Assembly: GCF_018320785.1 (NCBI RefSeq)
Contig: NC_054877.1
Span: 10,559,030 to 10,623,029 of the forward strand
DNA from: Cheilinus undulatus
Taxonomy: Eukaryota; Chordata; Actinopteri; Labriformes; Labridae
DNA length: 64,000 nucleotides
Direction: 5' to 3'
Shown piece after piece: positions 53,620-64,000 of the stretch. The position numbers and the translations under genes were made by a program. The notes beneath the pieces were generated by a model. That model had not been told where the DNA came from. It saw nothing but the letters and a program-made list of their open reading frames with translations, and did no database searches. Every line of letters starts with the position of its first letter. The stretch's first letter is position 1.

Positions 53620-53812
53620 GTTCAGCAGGCTGGAGGAGAAGGAGGAGACTCAGACAGATGTGAGTAACGGTGCAGTCATCTAATGCCTTATTTGGTGTGC
53701 TGGGCGGGGATTTGCCTCTTCTGAGCTGCTAGTCACAGAGCTGTGGCGTTACAATCTGCTGCTGGTCCTTCTGGAGAACAGAGACCGTCTGCCACCAAGC
53801 AACAGAGAGGTA
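53620..53812 (+). other. Possible non-coding first exon of the myadm-like gene
   Basis: A GC-richer stretch ('tgctgggcggggatttgcc', 'gagctgctagtcacagagct') ends at 'caacagagag' before a good donor 'gtaacc' at 53813. The myadm-like gene has a strong splice acceptor at 59350 in its 5' UTR and therefore needs an upstream non-coding exon on the plus strand. This is a reasonable but unproved candidate. Confidence 0.25.
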
Positions 53813-56059
53813 ACCAACTTTAATCAAACACTTGTTGCATGTCATGATTTGAAGGCTGACAGTGTGAACTTGTACAAAATGAAGGCTTAAGCTGCAACTT
53901 GTTGCATCTCCTGCATTCTTTATTTGAAGAATGTGAGCAGTCTTGTTGTTATTTTGGCATGTTAGAAAGTATTTTCAAAGAAGTTTTATTTTAAGCTACA
54001 CTTTTATTGTGTAGCTTAACATTATTCTTCTTACAGGGGAGTATTCCTAAAACAATGAATGGTTTATTTAGCTTATAAAATTACAAACATGAACTTTGGA
54101 GAGATTTTAGGCAACATTTGTATAGATTTTTCTGTTGTGAGTTACTGCCAGGGCATCAAACTGTTTCAGTATCTTTAAAAGCTCATTTTAAAGCAGTTTC
54201 TGTAAGGAAAAAATGCTGCTCTGGGGCATGCTTTCTTTGTTTTGCATCAGTTTGTGTTCACTGTAGTGTGGTGTGGTGGGAGCTGGGTGCGGCGGGCGGC
54301 ACACCCACCTACATTGTCAATGAATGAACTTCGGCGGGGGCCTGCTGTCACAGAGTCTTTGAGGAGACTTTAACAGTCTCTTTTGAAGATTTTGTAGATG
54401 TTGTAACCATTTAAGAGTTGTGTTCTCACAGAAACAAGCCCCTTATTGTTATTGGTTTACATGCAGGAAGTTGGAAGAGGTTTGGCACCTTGAAAAGGGC
54501 GAGGTGTTCTTTATTTTTTGGAGGTATTTGGTAGTTTTTAAGGATCTGGATGTTAGGTTTCAGAGTCTGAATAAAAAGGCAGTCTGGTGGAAAGTGCTTA
54601 CCTGTTTTTTCAGCATTGTGAAGGAATATTTTGCCTTTCAAAAATCATTTTCTGCCCCCTCCCCTGACATAATGAGATAGTTTAATAACAGAGCTCCTCC
54701 TGTGCTTCGACCTGTGGCTTCCCTGTAAACGAATTAAGGGTCAAATCAAGTTAAGGATGTTGTGTCATGACAACCAAACAAGCAGCGCACATGACTCCTC
54801 CGCCTGAGACAAACACTTGTTTCTTAATTTATGTGTTGGTCTTAGTCTGAGTGTTTGGCGGATACACTCCCCTGCCTGTTGCATGAAAAGTAAGCATGCA
54901 GAGCAGCATTTCAGTGCCACATCCTGTTTGCTGTCCTTAAGTGTTAAACCTATTTTCGGCACCTCTTTTCGTTTGTATGACTGTCGTGTTTCCATGCTGA
55001 GCTGAAAAGAAAGGCCAAATTTTCCAAACTGTGTCTTTTTTTTCTCTTCATCACTCAGCCGTTTCCCTCTCCCATTTCTTTCCTGACTCAATTCCATAAG
55101 CAGCAAAAAGTAATGGCAGCAGAAGTGGGGCGATTGATTTTTCCATTACGACCCCAAGTATACGTTTATTTTGAGTGGTTTACATGAGGCATAATTGGTA
55201 CCCTGACTTTAAAGCTGGAGTGGGAGTATTGAGTTAGGAGAGGAGACTGATGGAAAAGAGAGGGAGCAACCGCCCAGTGAGAGTAAGAGAAGGGAAGCTA
55301 AGGAAAGGAAAAAAGGGAAGGAGAGAAGTTGGCAGATGTGACAAAGTTAGCAGTTGTTTCGGCAGCAGCCAGACTGCCACACATCTGGAACACATCAGTG
55401 AGTTGGAAAATCTTACAAGAATAAGGGAGGAGGGGGGAGTGATGAAAGAAAGGGGGCCTGGCGGTGACTCACTTCCCTGCTATTCCACTCCATCACCATG
55501 TTTAAACTTTGTGTCCTTCTGTGGCCGAGGCACAGGGCTTCCCCCGTGATCCTCCCTCCTCTCACTCCACCTCCTCCCCTCTGCTCCTACACGACCTCGA
55601 ATGAGTCGCCCTGCAGGGGACTGAGAGTTCACTTTTTCCATTTCTGTCCCATTTTCTCTCTCTTTTCCACTCATAACTCCCCACCAGTTTTGCTTCTCCC
55701 CTCTCCGGCCTTGTAGCTTTTATAGGTGTCTAATGGGACTAATGTAAACAGGCCATTTCTCTTTGTTTATAACTCTCTCTCTCTCTGTAAACTGGGAACA
55801 TGGAGAACAGCACTGGAGGAGCCAAGTGGGTGATGGATGTCAGGATACATGGGTGGGGGAGACAACCAGTGTGGTCAACGGGTTTATGAACTGTAAAAAA
55901 TGTCCACCTTATCTCATAAAATGTGTCTTTTTACCTATTTACCTCCTTTATTCTGAAAGACTATAAAAAGAAATAGGAATTTAAAAAACAAGGATGCATA
56001 TGATTAGCTATTGTAATTTAAGCTGGCTCTTTCAGCAGTCAGCATCAGAATTACCCGTT

Positions 56060-56775
56060 AAAGTCTCTGTAAAGTGAAATACAAACTTTGTGTTTTAACA
56101 CACTAGATATGCTGGAATAAGGTTACTGTAAACATGTGAAAACACTGAGATTTATGTGTGACTGATTTTTTAAAATTTAGACTGTTAGAAGTTGGTGACC
56201 TCTTTCCTGGCTTGGTTTAATCTGGGCAGGGCCAAAATCTGAGCCCATGACATCACCAGTCTTGATGGGGAATTACTCCGCCCCCTTAACACTACAATGA
56301 TGTAGAGTCACTGAGCAGTTCATTAGAAAAGTCTGTTCTTAGCTGATGTCGTTACCTTCACTGAAAGTTAACAGCCAGCTACTTGCTGCTTTTTTTGTCA
56401 TTGTGAGGTAAATTTCCCAAATCTGCCACGGTGGCCTACTGGTAATTAAAAGTATCAAAACTGAGAGATATGTGCCAGAAAACAGTAAACTTAACCCCAG
56501 CTTCTATCTCTCCACTCTGGCACAGAACCAGAGAGCAGCGCTCTGATCAGAAGCATTTTTTTAGTTTGAGAGGATCGTATTTCTCGTGAGTAGGCGCAGC
56601 TTCCTCTTATTCAAATGACATGCCCACAACATCCTAGAGCAAATTTTACTTCTTCAATTTTTGTAATTTTGAAGCTTAATTTTATAAACTCAGAGATGTT
56701 TTTTTCATGACTGAGCTTTGGCCTGGTGGTTTATAACACAGTAGACTGTGATCAAACAAACCTAAATTGAAGATT
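56060..56775 (+). repeat. Repeat family A, second copy
   Basis: It is homologous to 43230-43800 over its length in the same orientation ('tttgtgttttaacacactag', 'catcaccagtcttgatgg', 'tctggcacagaaccagag', 'tttggcctggtggtttataa'). It lacks the 5' part present at 42930-43170. Confidence 0.65.
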
Positions 56776-57409
56776 ATTTCTATCTCTTTACAAGGGCTTT
56801 AAACTTAAACTGGATTACCCAGGATCAAGCTTGATATCGTGGTCTTGTTTTTAAGACAGTGTCTTGAATAAACACAAAAGAAAGTGTATGTTTTGCTTGG
56901 ACACTAGCATTTCTGATCCTTTGTAAAAGGATGCCACAGTAGTCTGTATAATTTCAAGGGTTTTTAATTGATAAAAAAAAAAACGGCTACATTTATCATC
57001 AGTTCAGGCCCCAGTTTTGGTGAAATGCTCCATCTGAACTGTAGCGCTGCCACTTTGCACTAGTAGCCGCTGCAGCCCCAGTTTATGGCTCCTGCCTTGC
57101 AACTATAAGTTGGCCACTGTTTATTGAACTAGTAGTGTCTACAGCCTTAGTGTCAGAGTACTTTTCACCAGTGTTTATTGCCGCAACATTATGAAAGTTG
57201 ACTTCTGAAGGTGAAATATCACCAAGAAGACAGGAAAACAATATAGAGAAATCCTGTCCAGGCATTAGCAGTAAGTATAGACTTGGAAACATCAAATCCA
57301 ATCAGTTTCTCTTTCGCTGTTGCGGTTGACAAAGCTGGTATCATAAGTCCCACCACTTCTTGAATTTGAGCTGCCAGTAAGGGATTTGGAAAACACCATC
57401 ATCACCATG

Positions 57410-57730
57410 ACTGAAGAAAGCACGACAAAGCAAGTTCAAATTCAAGGCCATGTTGATTGTTTTCTTTGGCATTAAAGGTATAATTTTGGAGGAGAGGATT
57501 CCAGAAGGACCAACGGTGAATCAACACTATTATGAATAGGTATTAGAAAAACTGTAAGAAAAAGTCAAAAAAAAAAAAGAGACCACAGTTATGGAAAAAC
57601 AGTGTCATTCTCCATCAAGACAACATCCCACCTCACACTTTGCTCTCAATAAAGCAGTTTTTGGGCCAAAACCAAATCAGAGTGCTTGATCACTTTCCCT
57701 ATTCACCTGATCTAGCACAACATGACACAA
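57410..57730 (+). pseudogene. Mariner-type transposase remnant
   Basis: Plus-strand codons give 'MLIVFFGIKGII', 'RIPEGPTVNQHYYE' followed by a stop, then after a frame-shifted gap 'HQDNIPPHTLLSIKQFL' and 'DHFPYSPDLAQHD'. These are the second catalytic Asp (HQDN) and the 'YSPDLA..D' block with the third Asp at the DD34D spacing of mariner enzymes. The N-terminal DNA-binding half is missing and stops interrupt the rest. It is a dead copy. Confidence 0.8.
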
Positions 57731-58019
57731 TATGATAAACATTGCATGACATAACACATTTCAAGATGATATGTTACAACACAACACAACATGATAGAAT
57801 AGGAAGCATTTTGAAACTGCACTATTTTGCATTTAAAACTCCTTTTCCTTCATTTTTGGTTTTGTACTGTCTTGAACTAAGGGTAATTGACTTTTTCAGT
57901 TTTGATACAAACCTTCTTCTATTTTGAAAGAAAATGAGGAATTCAGATCTAAGATTGTGACGTGAACTTAACCACTTTAAAAAGGATTGGAAAGTAAAAC
58001 AAGAAACAGTAAAAAAATG

Positions 58020-58250
58020 TTTGACAACAGAAGGTGCAAATGACTCTTGACTTGTCCACAGTGGCACCAGATGTAATTGCCCATGTGGACCTATACCTGA
58101 GATGGCGCCTGTATGGGTCTTATATACTGTAGGTTGAAGTCCACATGGGCAGTTATAGGTGGGGTCACCATGGAGCCCACAGATGATCTCAGATGGGACC
58201 CATAAACATACAACCCTTATCTGGCCCAAGTAGACATGCTGGCTAGGACA
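58020..58250. repeat. Dispersed repeat with inverted arms
   Basis: 'aattgcccatgtggac' (58075-58090) pairs with 'gtccacatgggcagtt' (58139-58154) in 15 of 16 positions. Around it are repeated 'atgggtc', 'gggacccata' and 'catggagccca' phrases. It resembles a fish repeat built of 'cccatgtgggac' units. The minus-strand 157-codon frame over it (57822-58295) has no recognised family. Confidence 0.5.
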
Positions 58251-58339
58251 AAATGACTCAACATGAAACTTCATGTTCAAGGTTAATGGCAACAAGATGC
58301 CATTAGTCTTGCAAAGCAGGAGCTTTGTCGTTAGTTGTG

Positions 58340-58500
58340 TGAGTGGTTGTACACAATGGTTGCTAGTGGAGTGATTAGCTCAGACGTAGCCACAGCGGCA
58401 GTCTCATCAGAACTGGACAACATGTCTTTATCAAAACAAGGACAGAGAGCAACACTGAAAGCGTTTTATGACAGAAAAGATGTTTTTGCTATTTTCCTGG
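58340..58500 (+). repeat. Repeat family B, copy 1
   Basis: 'ggagtgattagctcagacgt', 'tcagaactggacaacatg', 'ctgaaagcgttttatgacag' recur in modified form at 60630-60740. The copy could once have encoded a peptide, but no known protein is recognised. It is probably an unnamed transposon. Confidence 0.45.
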
Positions 58501-59350
58501 TCCGCTTCTCATTAGTCTAGTACTACTTCTCTTGAAAAAAGCAAAAGTGATTAAATAAGAAAATGAAAGATTTCTTATCAGAGTACTTGATTAATCGACA
58601 GAAGAATTGATAGAGTTCTTGATCACAAAAAGAATCTACTACTGCAGCCCTATTTGTGATTTTAACTTTTACCAACTGAGCCATGCTACAAATAAAGGAA
58701 AGGACAAAATCTCAGAAAATACCCAATGTGACTTAACTTTGGCAGAAAAACTGTATTCCTAGAGTGTGATCCTCTAAGCTGATAATGAAAATGAGATTTC
58801 TGCGCTTTAATATGCTGCTTCTTTCTAACAGAATGTATCACTAGGCTTGTTATAATCTCACATTAGTCTGCAGTGTTGCTGAGTGCTCTGGGAGTGGGAG
58901 TGGACCATGTGAAGAGAGTCACGTGTTACATCACGACGACAAACACACTGTAGGATCAGTGGATCCACGCCCATCACTAAAGGCATGACCAGTGGAGAAT
59001 GTGAGAGTGAAACAGTCTGCTGTCAGGGAAGGAATGCTGTTGGAGAAGTCTGATACAAGGAAGAAAATGCCAAAAAGAGGATTAGTGTTCACCAGATGAT
59101 TCAACTAGATCTAAATGTGCTGCAACGACTGTTCCCACAGCTCAGTCTTTATTTCTGTCATAATTGTGTTTTCATGGTTTCTCATGTTGTCTCGTGAAAA
59201 TACAATAAGAGCATTGTGTGTTTCAGAAGTGGGAGAAAGGAGTCTGCTTGAGCAGAGCTGTTGGAGGTCCTATCCTGTGCCTTATCCAGAGGTTGAATCT
59301 AATAAAAAAGAGCAATGCTTATTTTTCTTCTTTGTCTTTTCCCATTACAG

Positions 59351-59434
59351 TTTTCTCTGAGCAGCTGATGGTGAAAATCTGAAGAAGTGACTCCCAAAAA
59401 GAAGTGACTCATTTCTCAAACTCTATCTACTATC
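59351..59434 (+). other. 5' UTR part of the myadm-like coding exon
   Basis: A long pyrimidine tract and 'cccattacag' at 59341-59350 make a strong splice acceptor 84 bases before the start codon, so the mRNA is probably spliced from an upstream non-coding exon. A single coding exon with an intron in the 5' UTR is also the arrangement of mammalian MYADM. Confidence 0.6.
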
Positions 59435-60316
59435 ATGGCTGTAGTCCTCAAATCCAGCCCCCTCCTATGGGTACGCTTGGCAGCCCTGGTCTTCTCCTGC
59501 GTGGCCTTCTCCTTGGCAATCCACGGTGCTAGACTCCACCATGGCACAGGAGACTGGTGCATCTTCTGCTGGGCCTTCAGTTTCGCCGGTACTCTTCTCG
59601 TCCTCCTTGTGGAGCTGTTTGGCCTTCAGACCAGAGCCCCTGTTTCCTGGAAGAACTTCCCCATCACCTTTGCCTGCTACGCCGCCCTGCTCTGTCTGTC
59701 CGCCTCCATCATCTTCCCCCTCTACTTCGTCAAAGGCGCCTCAACCCAGGATGAAGTCGGCAACTACCGCATCGTGACAACGGTCTTCTCCTGCCTGGCT
59801 ACCATTGCCTACATAACCGAGGTTAGCATCAGCAAGGCGCGGCCAGGAGAGGTGGCAGGCTACATGGCCACAGCCCCCGGCCTGTTGAAAGTCTGCGAGA
59901 CCTTTGTAGCCTGCATCATCTTCGTCTTCATCAGCGACCCGCCGCTGTATGAACGTCACGATGCACTCAAGTACTGCATGTCCGTCTACTGCATCTGCTT
60001 CATCCTGTCGGCGGTCATCATCCTGCTCTGCATTGGCGAGTGCACCGGCTGCCTTCCCTTCTCATTTGCTCGTTTCCTGTCTGGCTACGCCCTGCTGGCA
60101 GTTGTTCTCTATCTGTCAGCAACCATCATCTGGCCGGTCTTCAATTTTGATCCCAAGAATGGCGGAACGAAACACAGGCCCTACAACTGCAGCTCTGGGA
60201 TCGGTCTGTGCATGTGGGATAAGTACATGGCAGTGGCCGTGCTAACCGGTGTGAACTTTATCCTCTACCTGGTGGATCTTATCTATTCCACCCGCCTGGT
60301 GTTTGTCAGCTCTTGA
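59435..60316 (+). CDS. Myeloid-associated differentiation marker (MYADM)-like, single coding exon
   Basis: Multi-pass membrane protein of 293 aa (human MYADM 322) with two MARVEL domains. MYADM in mammals sits in cholesterol-rich plasma-membrane areas and helps in Rac1 targeting and endothelial barrier function. Eight hydrophobic helices are visible at about 11-32, 41-64, 76-98, 112-132, 150-167, 179-200, 212-236 and 264-287. Family signatures are '[18 protein letters not shown]', '[15 protein letters not shown]', '[18 protein letters not shown]', '[15 protein letters not shown]' and 'GECTG'. A possible N-glycosylation site NCSS lies at 251. The start (atcATGG) is a strong Kozak site. Coding GC is much higher than the surroundings. 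Fish carry several myadm paralogues, so I do not fix the exact symbol. Confidence 0.93.
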   Translation: MAVVLKSSPLLWVRLAALVFSCVAFSLAIHGARLHHGTGDWCIFCWAFSFAGTLLVLLVELFGLQTRAPVSWKNFPITFACYAALLCLSASIIFPLYFVKGASTQDEVGNYRIVTTVFSCLATIAYITEVSISKARPGEVAGYMATAPGLLKVCETFVACIIFVFISDPPLYERHDALKYCMSVYCICFILSAVIILLCIGECTGCLPFSFARFLSGYALLAVVLYLSATIIWPVFNFDPKNGGTKHRPYNCSSGIGLCMWDKYMAVAVLTGVNFILYLVDLIYSTRLVFVSS

Positions 60317-60451
60317 ATGAAGGAAAAAGTTGTCAGGCCTGCAGTTAGCGTCACATAAGATTGAATTTGGCATGTTTGTAAAGGCTCTAAAAGGACTGTT
60401 TAATACAGTGCTGCAAAGCAAATACATCTCATCTGTTAGTTCAATGCTAAC

Positions 60452-60457
60452 AATAAA
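60452..60457 (+). terminator. myadm-like poly(A) signal candidate
   Basis: AATAAA (context aacAATAAAAgct) lies 136 bp after the stop codon. Another one follows near 60481. Confidence 0.5.
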
Positions 60458-60629
60458 AGCTACAAGAAGTTTTAGGCCATAATAAAGGCAGACTAAAGCC
60501 TAGTTCAAACCAAAGATTTTTGATATAGCAAAACCGTTTTTCATCATTTGAGGAGACAGTTACACCTGTGGGAACTGAGCTCAAATATCGCCTGGTTTAG
60601 TTTCATTGCAAGCCTGTAAATAATGGTGA

Positions 60630-60740
60630 AGAGATTAGCTACGATGTAGCTATAACGTCTGTTTTATCAGAACTGGACACATTTCTTTAGTAAAAGAAGA
60701 GACCTGAAAGCTTTTCTGTGCAGAAAGGTTGTTTTGTTTT
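60630..60740 (+). repeat. Repeat family B, copy 2
   Basis: 'agattagctacgatgtagct', 'tcagaactggacacattt' and 'ctgaaagcttttctgtgcag' match 58375-58480 in order and orientation with substitutions and a small deletion. The copies flank the myadm-like gene. Confidence 0.45.
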
Positions 60741-61334
60741 CCATCCAGACAACCTTTGGCATGACTTCACCAGCGGGCTCCAGTGACAGTTAGCAACTAT
60801 AAAGGCTGCCTGTCAAGTTCACGTTCTGTAGTTTGTTTTCCGGGGTTGTGCAGACATAGTGTGAGATATGTTTTGATGCTCTGCAGCTACAAGACAGGCA
60901 TGAAACTAAACCACCAGAAGTTGTTGCTATGGAAACGATATATTGTCTCTTCCAGTTGCAAAGGTGTAAACTGCCAGGCTTTAAGAAAGTAGCAAATTTT
61001 AACTCGTGTTATTGCGAATCCTTGGTCTGAACTGGGTTTAAAGTTGGGAAAATTTTAAAAACTTTGGTGTGTCTCTGTTCAATGTGTTAGTTAACTTATT
61101 CTATTGATCTGTAGTTTAAGAATCACCAGCAAAGCAACAAATCTTCAGTTAAATTTTAAATCAAAAGCTACCATAAGAAAAGAGAGAGAGGCAGGCTGGC
61201 AAAATGTTGGTACTTAATGCTGTTGACTCATTTGTACAATTTAGACAACTCGGTATTATCTGCTTTTCTTCTTGTGTTATATTGATGTTAACATTTCTGG
61301 TATCGTGACAATCATGTAGCAGACTGTTGAGTCA

Positions 61335-61575
61335 TACTGCAGCTATCCATCCATTATCAACACTGCTTAGCCCACTGGGGCTGGAGCCTATTCCGGCTGT
61401 CACTGGGCGAGAGCCCGGGTACACCCTAAACTGGTCACCAGTCAGTCACAGGGCTGTCATACAGAGGCACAAAATCAGGCACTATCACACTCACACCTAC
61501 AGGCAATTTAGAGTCACCAATTAACTTAGCGAGTATGTCTTTAGTGGTGGGAAGCCAGAGTCCCTTGAGAGAACC
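61335..61575 (+). repeat. Dispersed fish repeat, second copy
   Basis: Same module order as 18848-19075: 'ctatccatccatta', 'ggctggagcctattccggct', 'gtacaccctaaactggtcac', 'gtcagtcacagggctg', 'cactcacacctacaggcaat' and 'ttagagtcaccaattaac'. Confidence 0.75.
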
Positions 61576-63861
61576 TGCAAACCCCAGACAAAAAGGCCCA
61601 GGAAACAATTCTTGCTATGAGGCAGCAGTGTGAACCCCTGCAGCCAATACTGCAGCTAGTTTGCAGTAAATTTGTGAACTGCTTTAAATCTATTTGTTGT
61701 CTGAATTTTTCCTGGCAAGTTGAGAGTAAACTGTTGATTCAAAGCAGAACAAAGCTGGAGTAAAGGTGCCCAGAGTTCTTGTGTAGCAGTTGACCCAGGA
61801 TGTACTAGATAATGCTTTGAAAGCACTGAATGTGGCAACTTCAGCTGTCCATTCTGAGAATTAAAGCCAAAGTGTTTGTGTTTTGATGACCCAGAACTCA
61901 ATATTTTGCCTTTGCAGACCTGCCAAATTTGATTTGTACAGAGTGTACTGCCAGCCTGAGGACCACAGAGAGAAGATGGAGAGGCTGGTGTTAATGGCTA
62001 TGTTTACATGTACAACAATATTCCTTTAATTTACGGAGGCTTTTTGTTCATGTGTCGGAGCACGTAAATGTCAATCTCAGAGGCCTGGATAGACTCATAC
62101 CTTGACTTGAAAGACCTGAATGTGATTTCTGGAATATGCTGATACTAAAAACCTTTCCTTCCCCAGTAAACCTTGTTACTGGTTATCATACACAAATAAC
62201 AAGATTTGATCAGAGGTGTAATGGATCTGGATGTAAGTAAGCTATAAAAAGATTCTCAAGCTAAAACCCAAACCCATGCAAACATAGTCTGTAAGAACAA
62301 CCAAAGAAAATGGCGGCTCACTGTGTTTTTGTTTGATTTGATTTTTTTTTTTTTATGTCAGTGCTCTGCCTCAAGTTTGTCTCCATAACAGACTGCCACA
62401 CAGTATTTCTTTTTGCTTTTAACAGCTGAGGAACAAGACATAGAAGGAAAAAATGAATGTTAAAGGAACCAATAACAGTCGTTTATGTGAAGATTTCAAA
62501 TGACCTATCAAATGCATCAATGACCAAGTTTCAAACTTGTTTTTTTATTGTTTTAATATGATTTACTGACCACATTGTAATGAGCCCTGAGACTTTAAAC
62601 TATAAAACAATAGGTCACATGGCATTGCTAGACTGAATAAGAAATGCTAGGCTAGCTACTGCTATAAAATATGTGTATCTGCACTGCAAGCTTCAGTGAA
62701 TTGCAAGAATATATATTTGGATTCTAAAATAGATAAGGTGCACTTAATAGTAGTATATTAATGATGTAATGGTGTTTAAACTCTTGGTGTCTCTGAATAT
62801 CAAATGTTGTCAGTTAACACTTACATCACTAAATTCATTGCTGATTGGGTCTATTGGCGTTGTACTGCTGTAATCTCAGAGGAATAAGGATGCTCTTGAT
62901 GTTGTGTTATATTCAATTTTTTATATTTCACTTTCTGTGTTTTGTGCAAATCCACACCAGTGTTAAAGGAAAACATAATCCAGTGTTTAAATAAAACCAC
63001 ATGTAAAACAGATGTGAGTTTGGTTGTTATTGTATATTTTGCTTGAGTTCAATGTGCCATAAAACCCACATTCATTTTTTTGTTTAAGTTTATACAAGTG
63101 ACGCAGATCTGACAATGTCTGTTTGTTAGTTTCTCCACCATTTTGGTCCATACTGAAAAACCAACAAGTTGCCATAAAATCTGTACAAAACAACACTGAC
63201 AAGACAGTGGATCATACAGAAGATTGTGACCCTCAAACTTTTCAATTAAAATTTTGGTTCAAAGTGAAACTTCTCCATGATTTTGAATTACTACAGCTAA
63301 ATTTAGGCTCCAGAATTTTAGTAATATCTTTTTATGTCTAGTTCCACTGGAATGGCAACTTCCAGAGTTGAAAAAAAGAAGCATTTGCAAAAGCTGCAGT
63401 TCCTTGAGTGTCCACTTGAGGCTGCCTTGAAAAGCTCCAGAAGTCCCATTAACATCCATATTAAAATTCCCTATTTCACAGAGGAAATATACGTGTTGGC
63501 TGCCTAGCTCAAAAATAATTTTGGTCTGAATAATTCATATCTATCATTACCTACTGTACAAGAGTTGATTTTTTTGTAAGTCATTAGTCTCAATTATATT
63601 TAGGCATATACGGTATATTCATAATCAGGATGATCAAATCTGACTGATAGGTGCTTTACAGTATGTGGATAGGCTCAAGGCCCACCTATTTGTTGTTCAT
63701 AAGGTTAACCAAAGCATAGTGCAAAGCCTTATACCTTTATGCACTTGTGAAAATAGATCCAATACCCGCATACTAACGTGTCTGTTTCGATGGAGTGGGC
63801 ATTGAAAAATAATCCACTAGAGGTTGTTGTCTCTCACCACATTACTTTGATGCTGCTCTCT

Positions 63862-63944
63862 CCGTCCCATAGTGTGAAGAAAGAACGGGCCATCCTCCGT
63901 GGAGGACAGAGGATGGATCGTTACCTCTTCACTCTATGGGACGG
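63862..63944. ncRNA. Candidate microRNA precursor hairpin
   Basis: Arm 1 (63862-63897, 'ccgtcccatagtgtgaag...') and arm 2 (63909-63944, '...cttcactctatgggacgg') are each 36 bases and pair without any gap: 30 Watson-Crick pairs, with mismatches only at one single position, one block of three and one block of two. The loop is 11 bases (63898-63908). A total of 83 nt, a stem of about 36 bp and small symmetric internal loops fit a pre-miRNA. Counting G-U pairs, either strand folds about equally well, so the strand is open. I cannot match either arm to a known miRNA from memory. A miniature transposon hairpin is the alternative. Confidence 0.4.
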
Positions 63945-64000
63945 TCTACCGGTCTGTCCTCTTGCAGTTATCTGTCTTTGTGCCCAGGTGAGCTAACATC

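Larger units (their letters stand above)
60458..63861. other. Spacer downstream of the myadm-like gene
   Basis: AT-rich, without recognised exons. It contains repeat family B copy 2 (60630-60740) and a dispersed repeat (61335-61575). If transcripts use later signals, part of it may be 3' UTR. Nothing else interpretable was seen. Confidence 0.55.

Noticed and set aside
57822-58295. 157-codon minus-strand frame
   Set aside because: It overlaps a dispersed repeat with inverted arms and has no recognisable protein family.
63778-63996. 72-codon frame at the window end as a protein-coding exon
   Set aside because: It contains the near-perfect hairpin and resembles no known protein; a non-coding explanation is more likely.

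Overview
This window is vertebrate nuclear DNA, almost certainly from a teleost fish. Genes are split into many short exons with GT-AG introns. The background is AT-rich, and introns and spacers carry fish-type dispersed repeats (Tc1/mariner, hAT, LINE tails, a solo LTR). No prokaryotic operon, CRISPR array, tRNA or rRNA gene was seen.

Four protein-coding genes can be read completely by joining exons in frame. Three lie head-to-tail on the minus strand: ncstn (nicastrin; 6639-21537, 17 coding exons, 701 aa), copa (coatomer subunit alpha; 22297-38712, 30 coding exons, 1221 aa) and pex19 (peroxisomal biogenesis factor 19; 42258-48980, 8 coding exons, 292 aa). The fourth, on the plus strand, is a single-coding-exon myadm-like gene (59435-60316, 293 aa). 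Every exon-exon joint in these models keeps phase, and lengths match the human proteins within a few residues. The order ncstn-copa-pex19 is also the order on human chromosome 1q, so this is an old conserved block. The products do not form one pathway: nicastrin is the substrate-receptor subunit of gamma-secretase, alpha-COP builds COPI vesicle coats at the Golgi, PEX19 carries newly made peroxisomal membrane proteins, and MYADM-type proteins are MARVEL membrane proteins. Only 759 bp separate the ncstn start codon from the copa stop codon, so the ncstn promoter must lie next to, or overlap, the copa 3' end.

Layout: 1-6638 is spacer with a degenerate satellite, a CpG-rich block without a recognised gene, a dead Tc1 transposase and the presumed ncstn 3' UTR. 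6639-21537 is ncstn, whose introns hold a LINE tail, a solo LTR nested in another LINE tail, and other repeats. 21538-22296 is the compact ncstn promoter and copa 3' UTR. 22297-38712 is copa, with a Tc1-type non-autonomous element and a complete hAT-type MITE with a perfect 8-bp target duplication. 38713-42257 is spacer, probably including a long pex19 3' UTR. 42258-48980 is pex19. 48981-59434 is spacer with a promoter-like CpG patch carrying paired RFX X-box-like sites, a 1.6-kb higher-order satellite and a mariner remnant. 59435-60316 is myadm-like. 60317-64000 is spacer ending in a strong 83-nt hairpin that looks like a microRNA precursor.

No wholly new multi-gene system was found. The most interesting unexplained signals are the hairpin at 63862-63944, the X-box pair at 51116-51151, the CpG-rich block near 1.7-2.35 kb, and the higher-order satellite at about 51.8-53.5 kb whose relative lies inverted at the start of the window.
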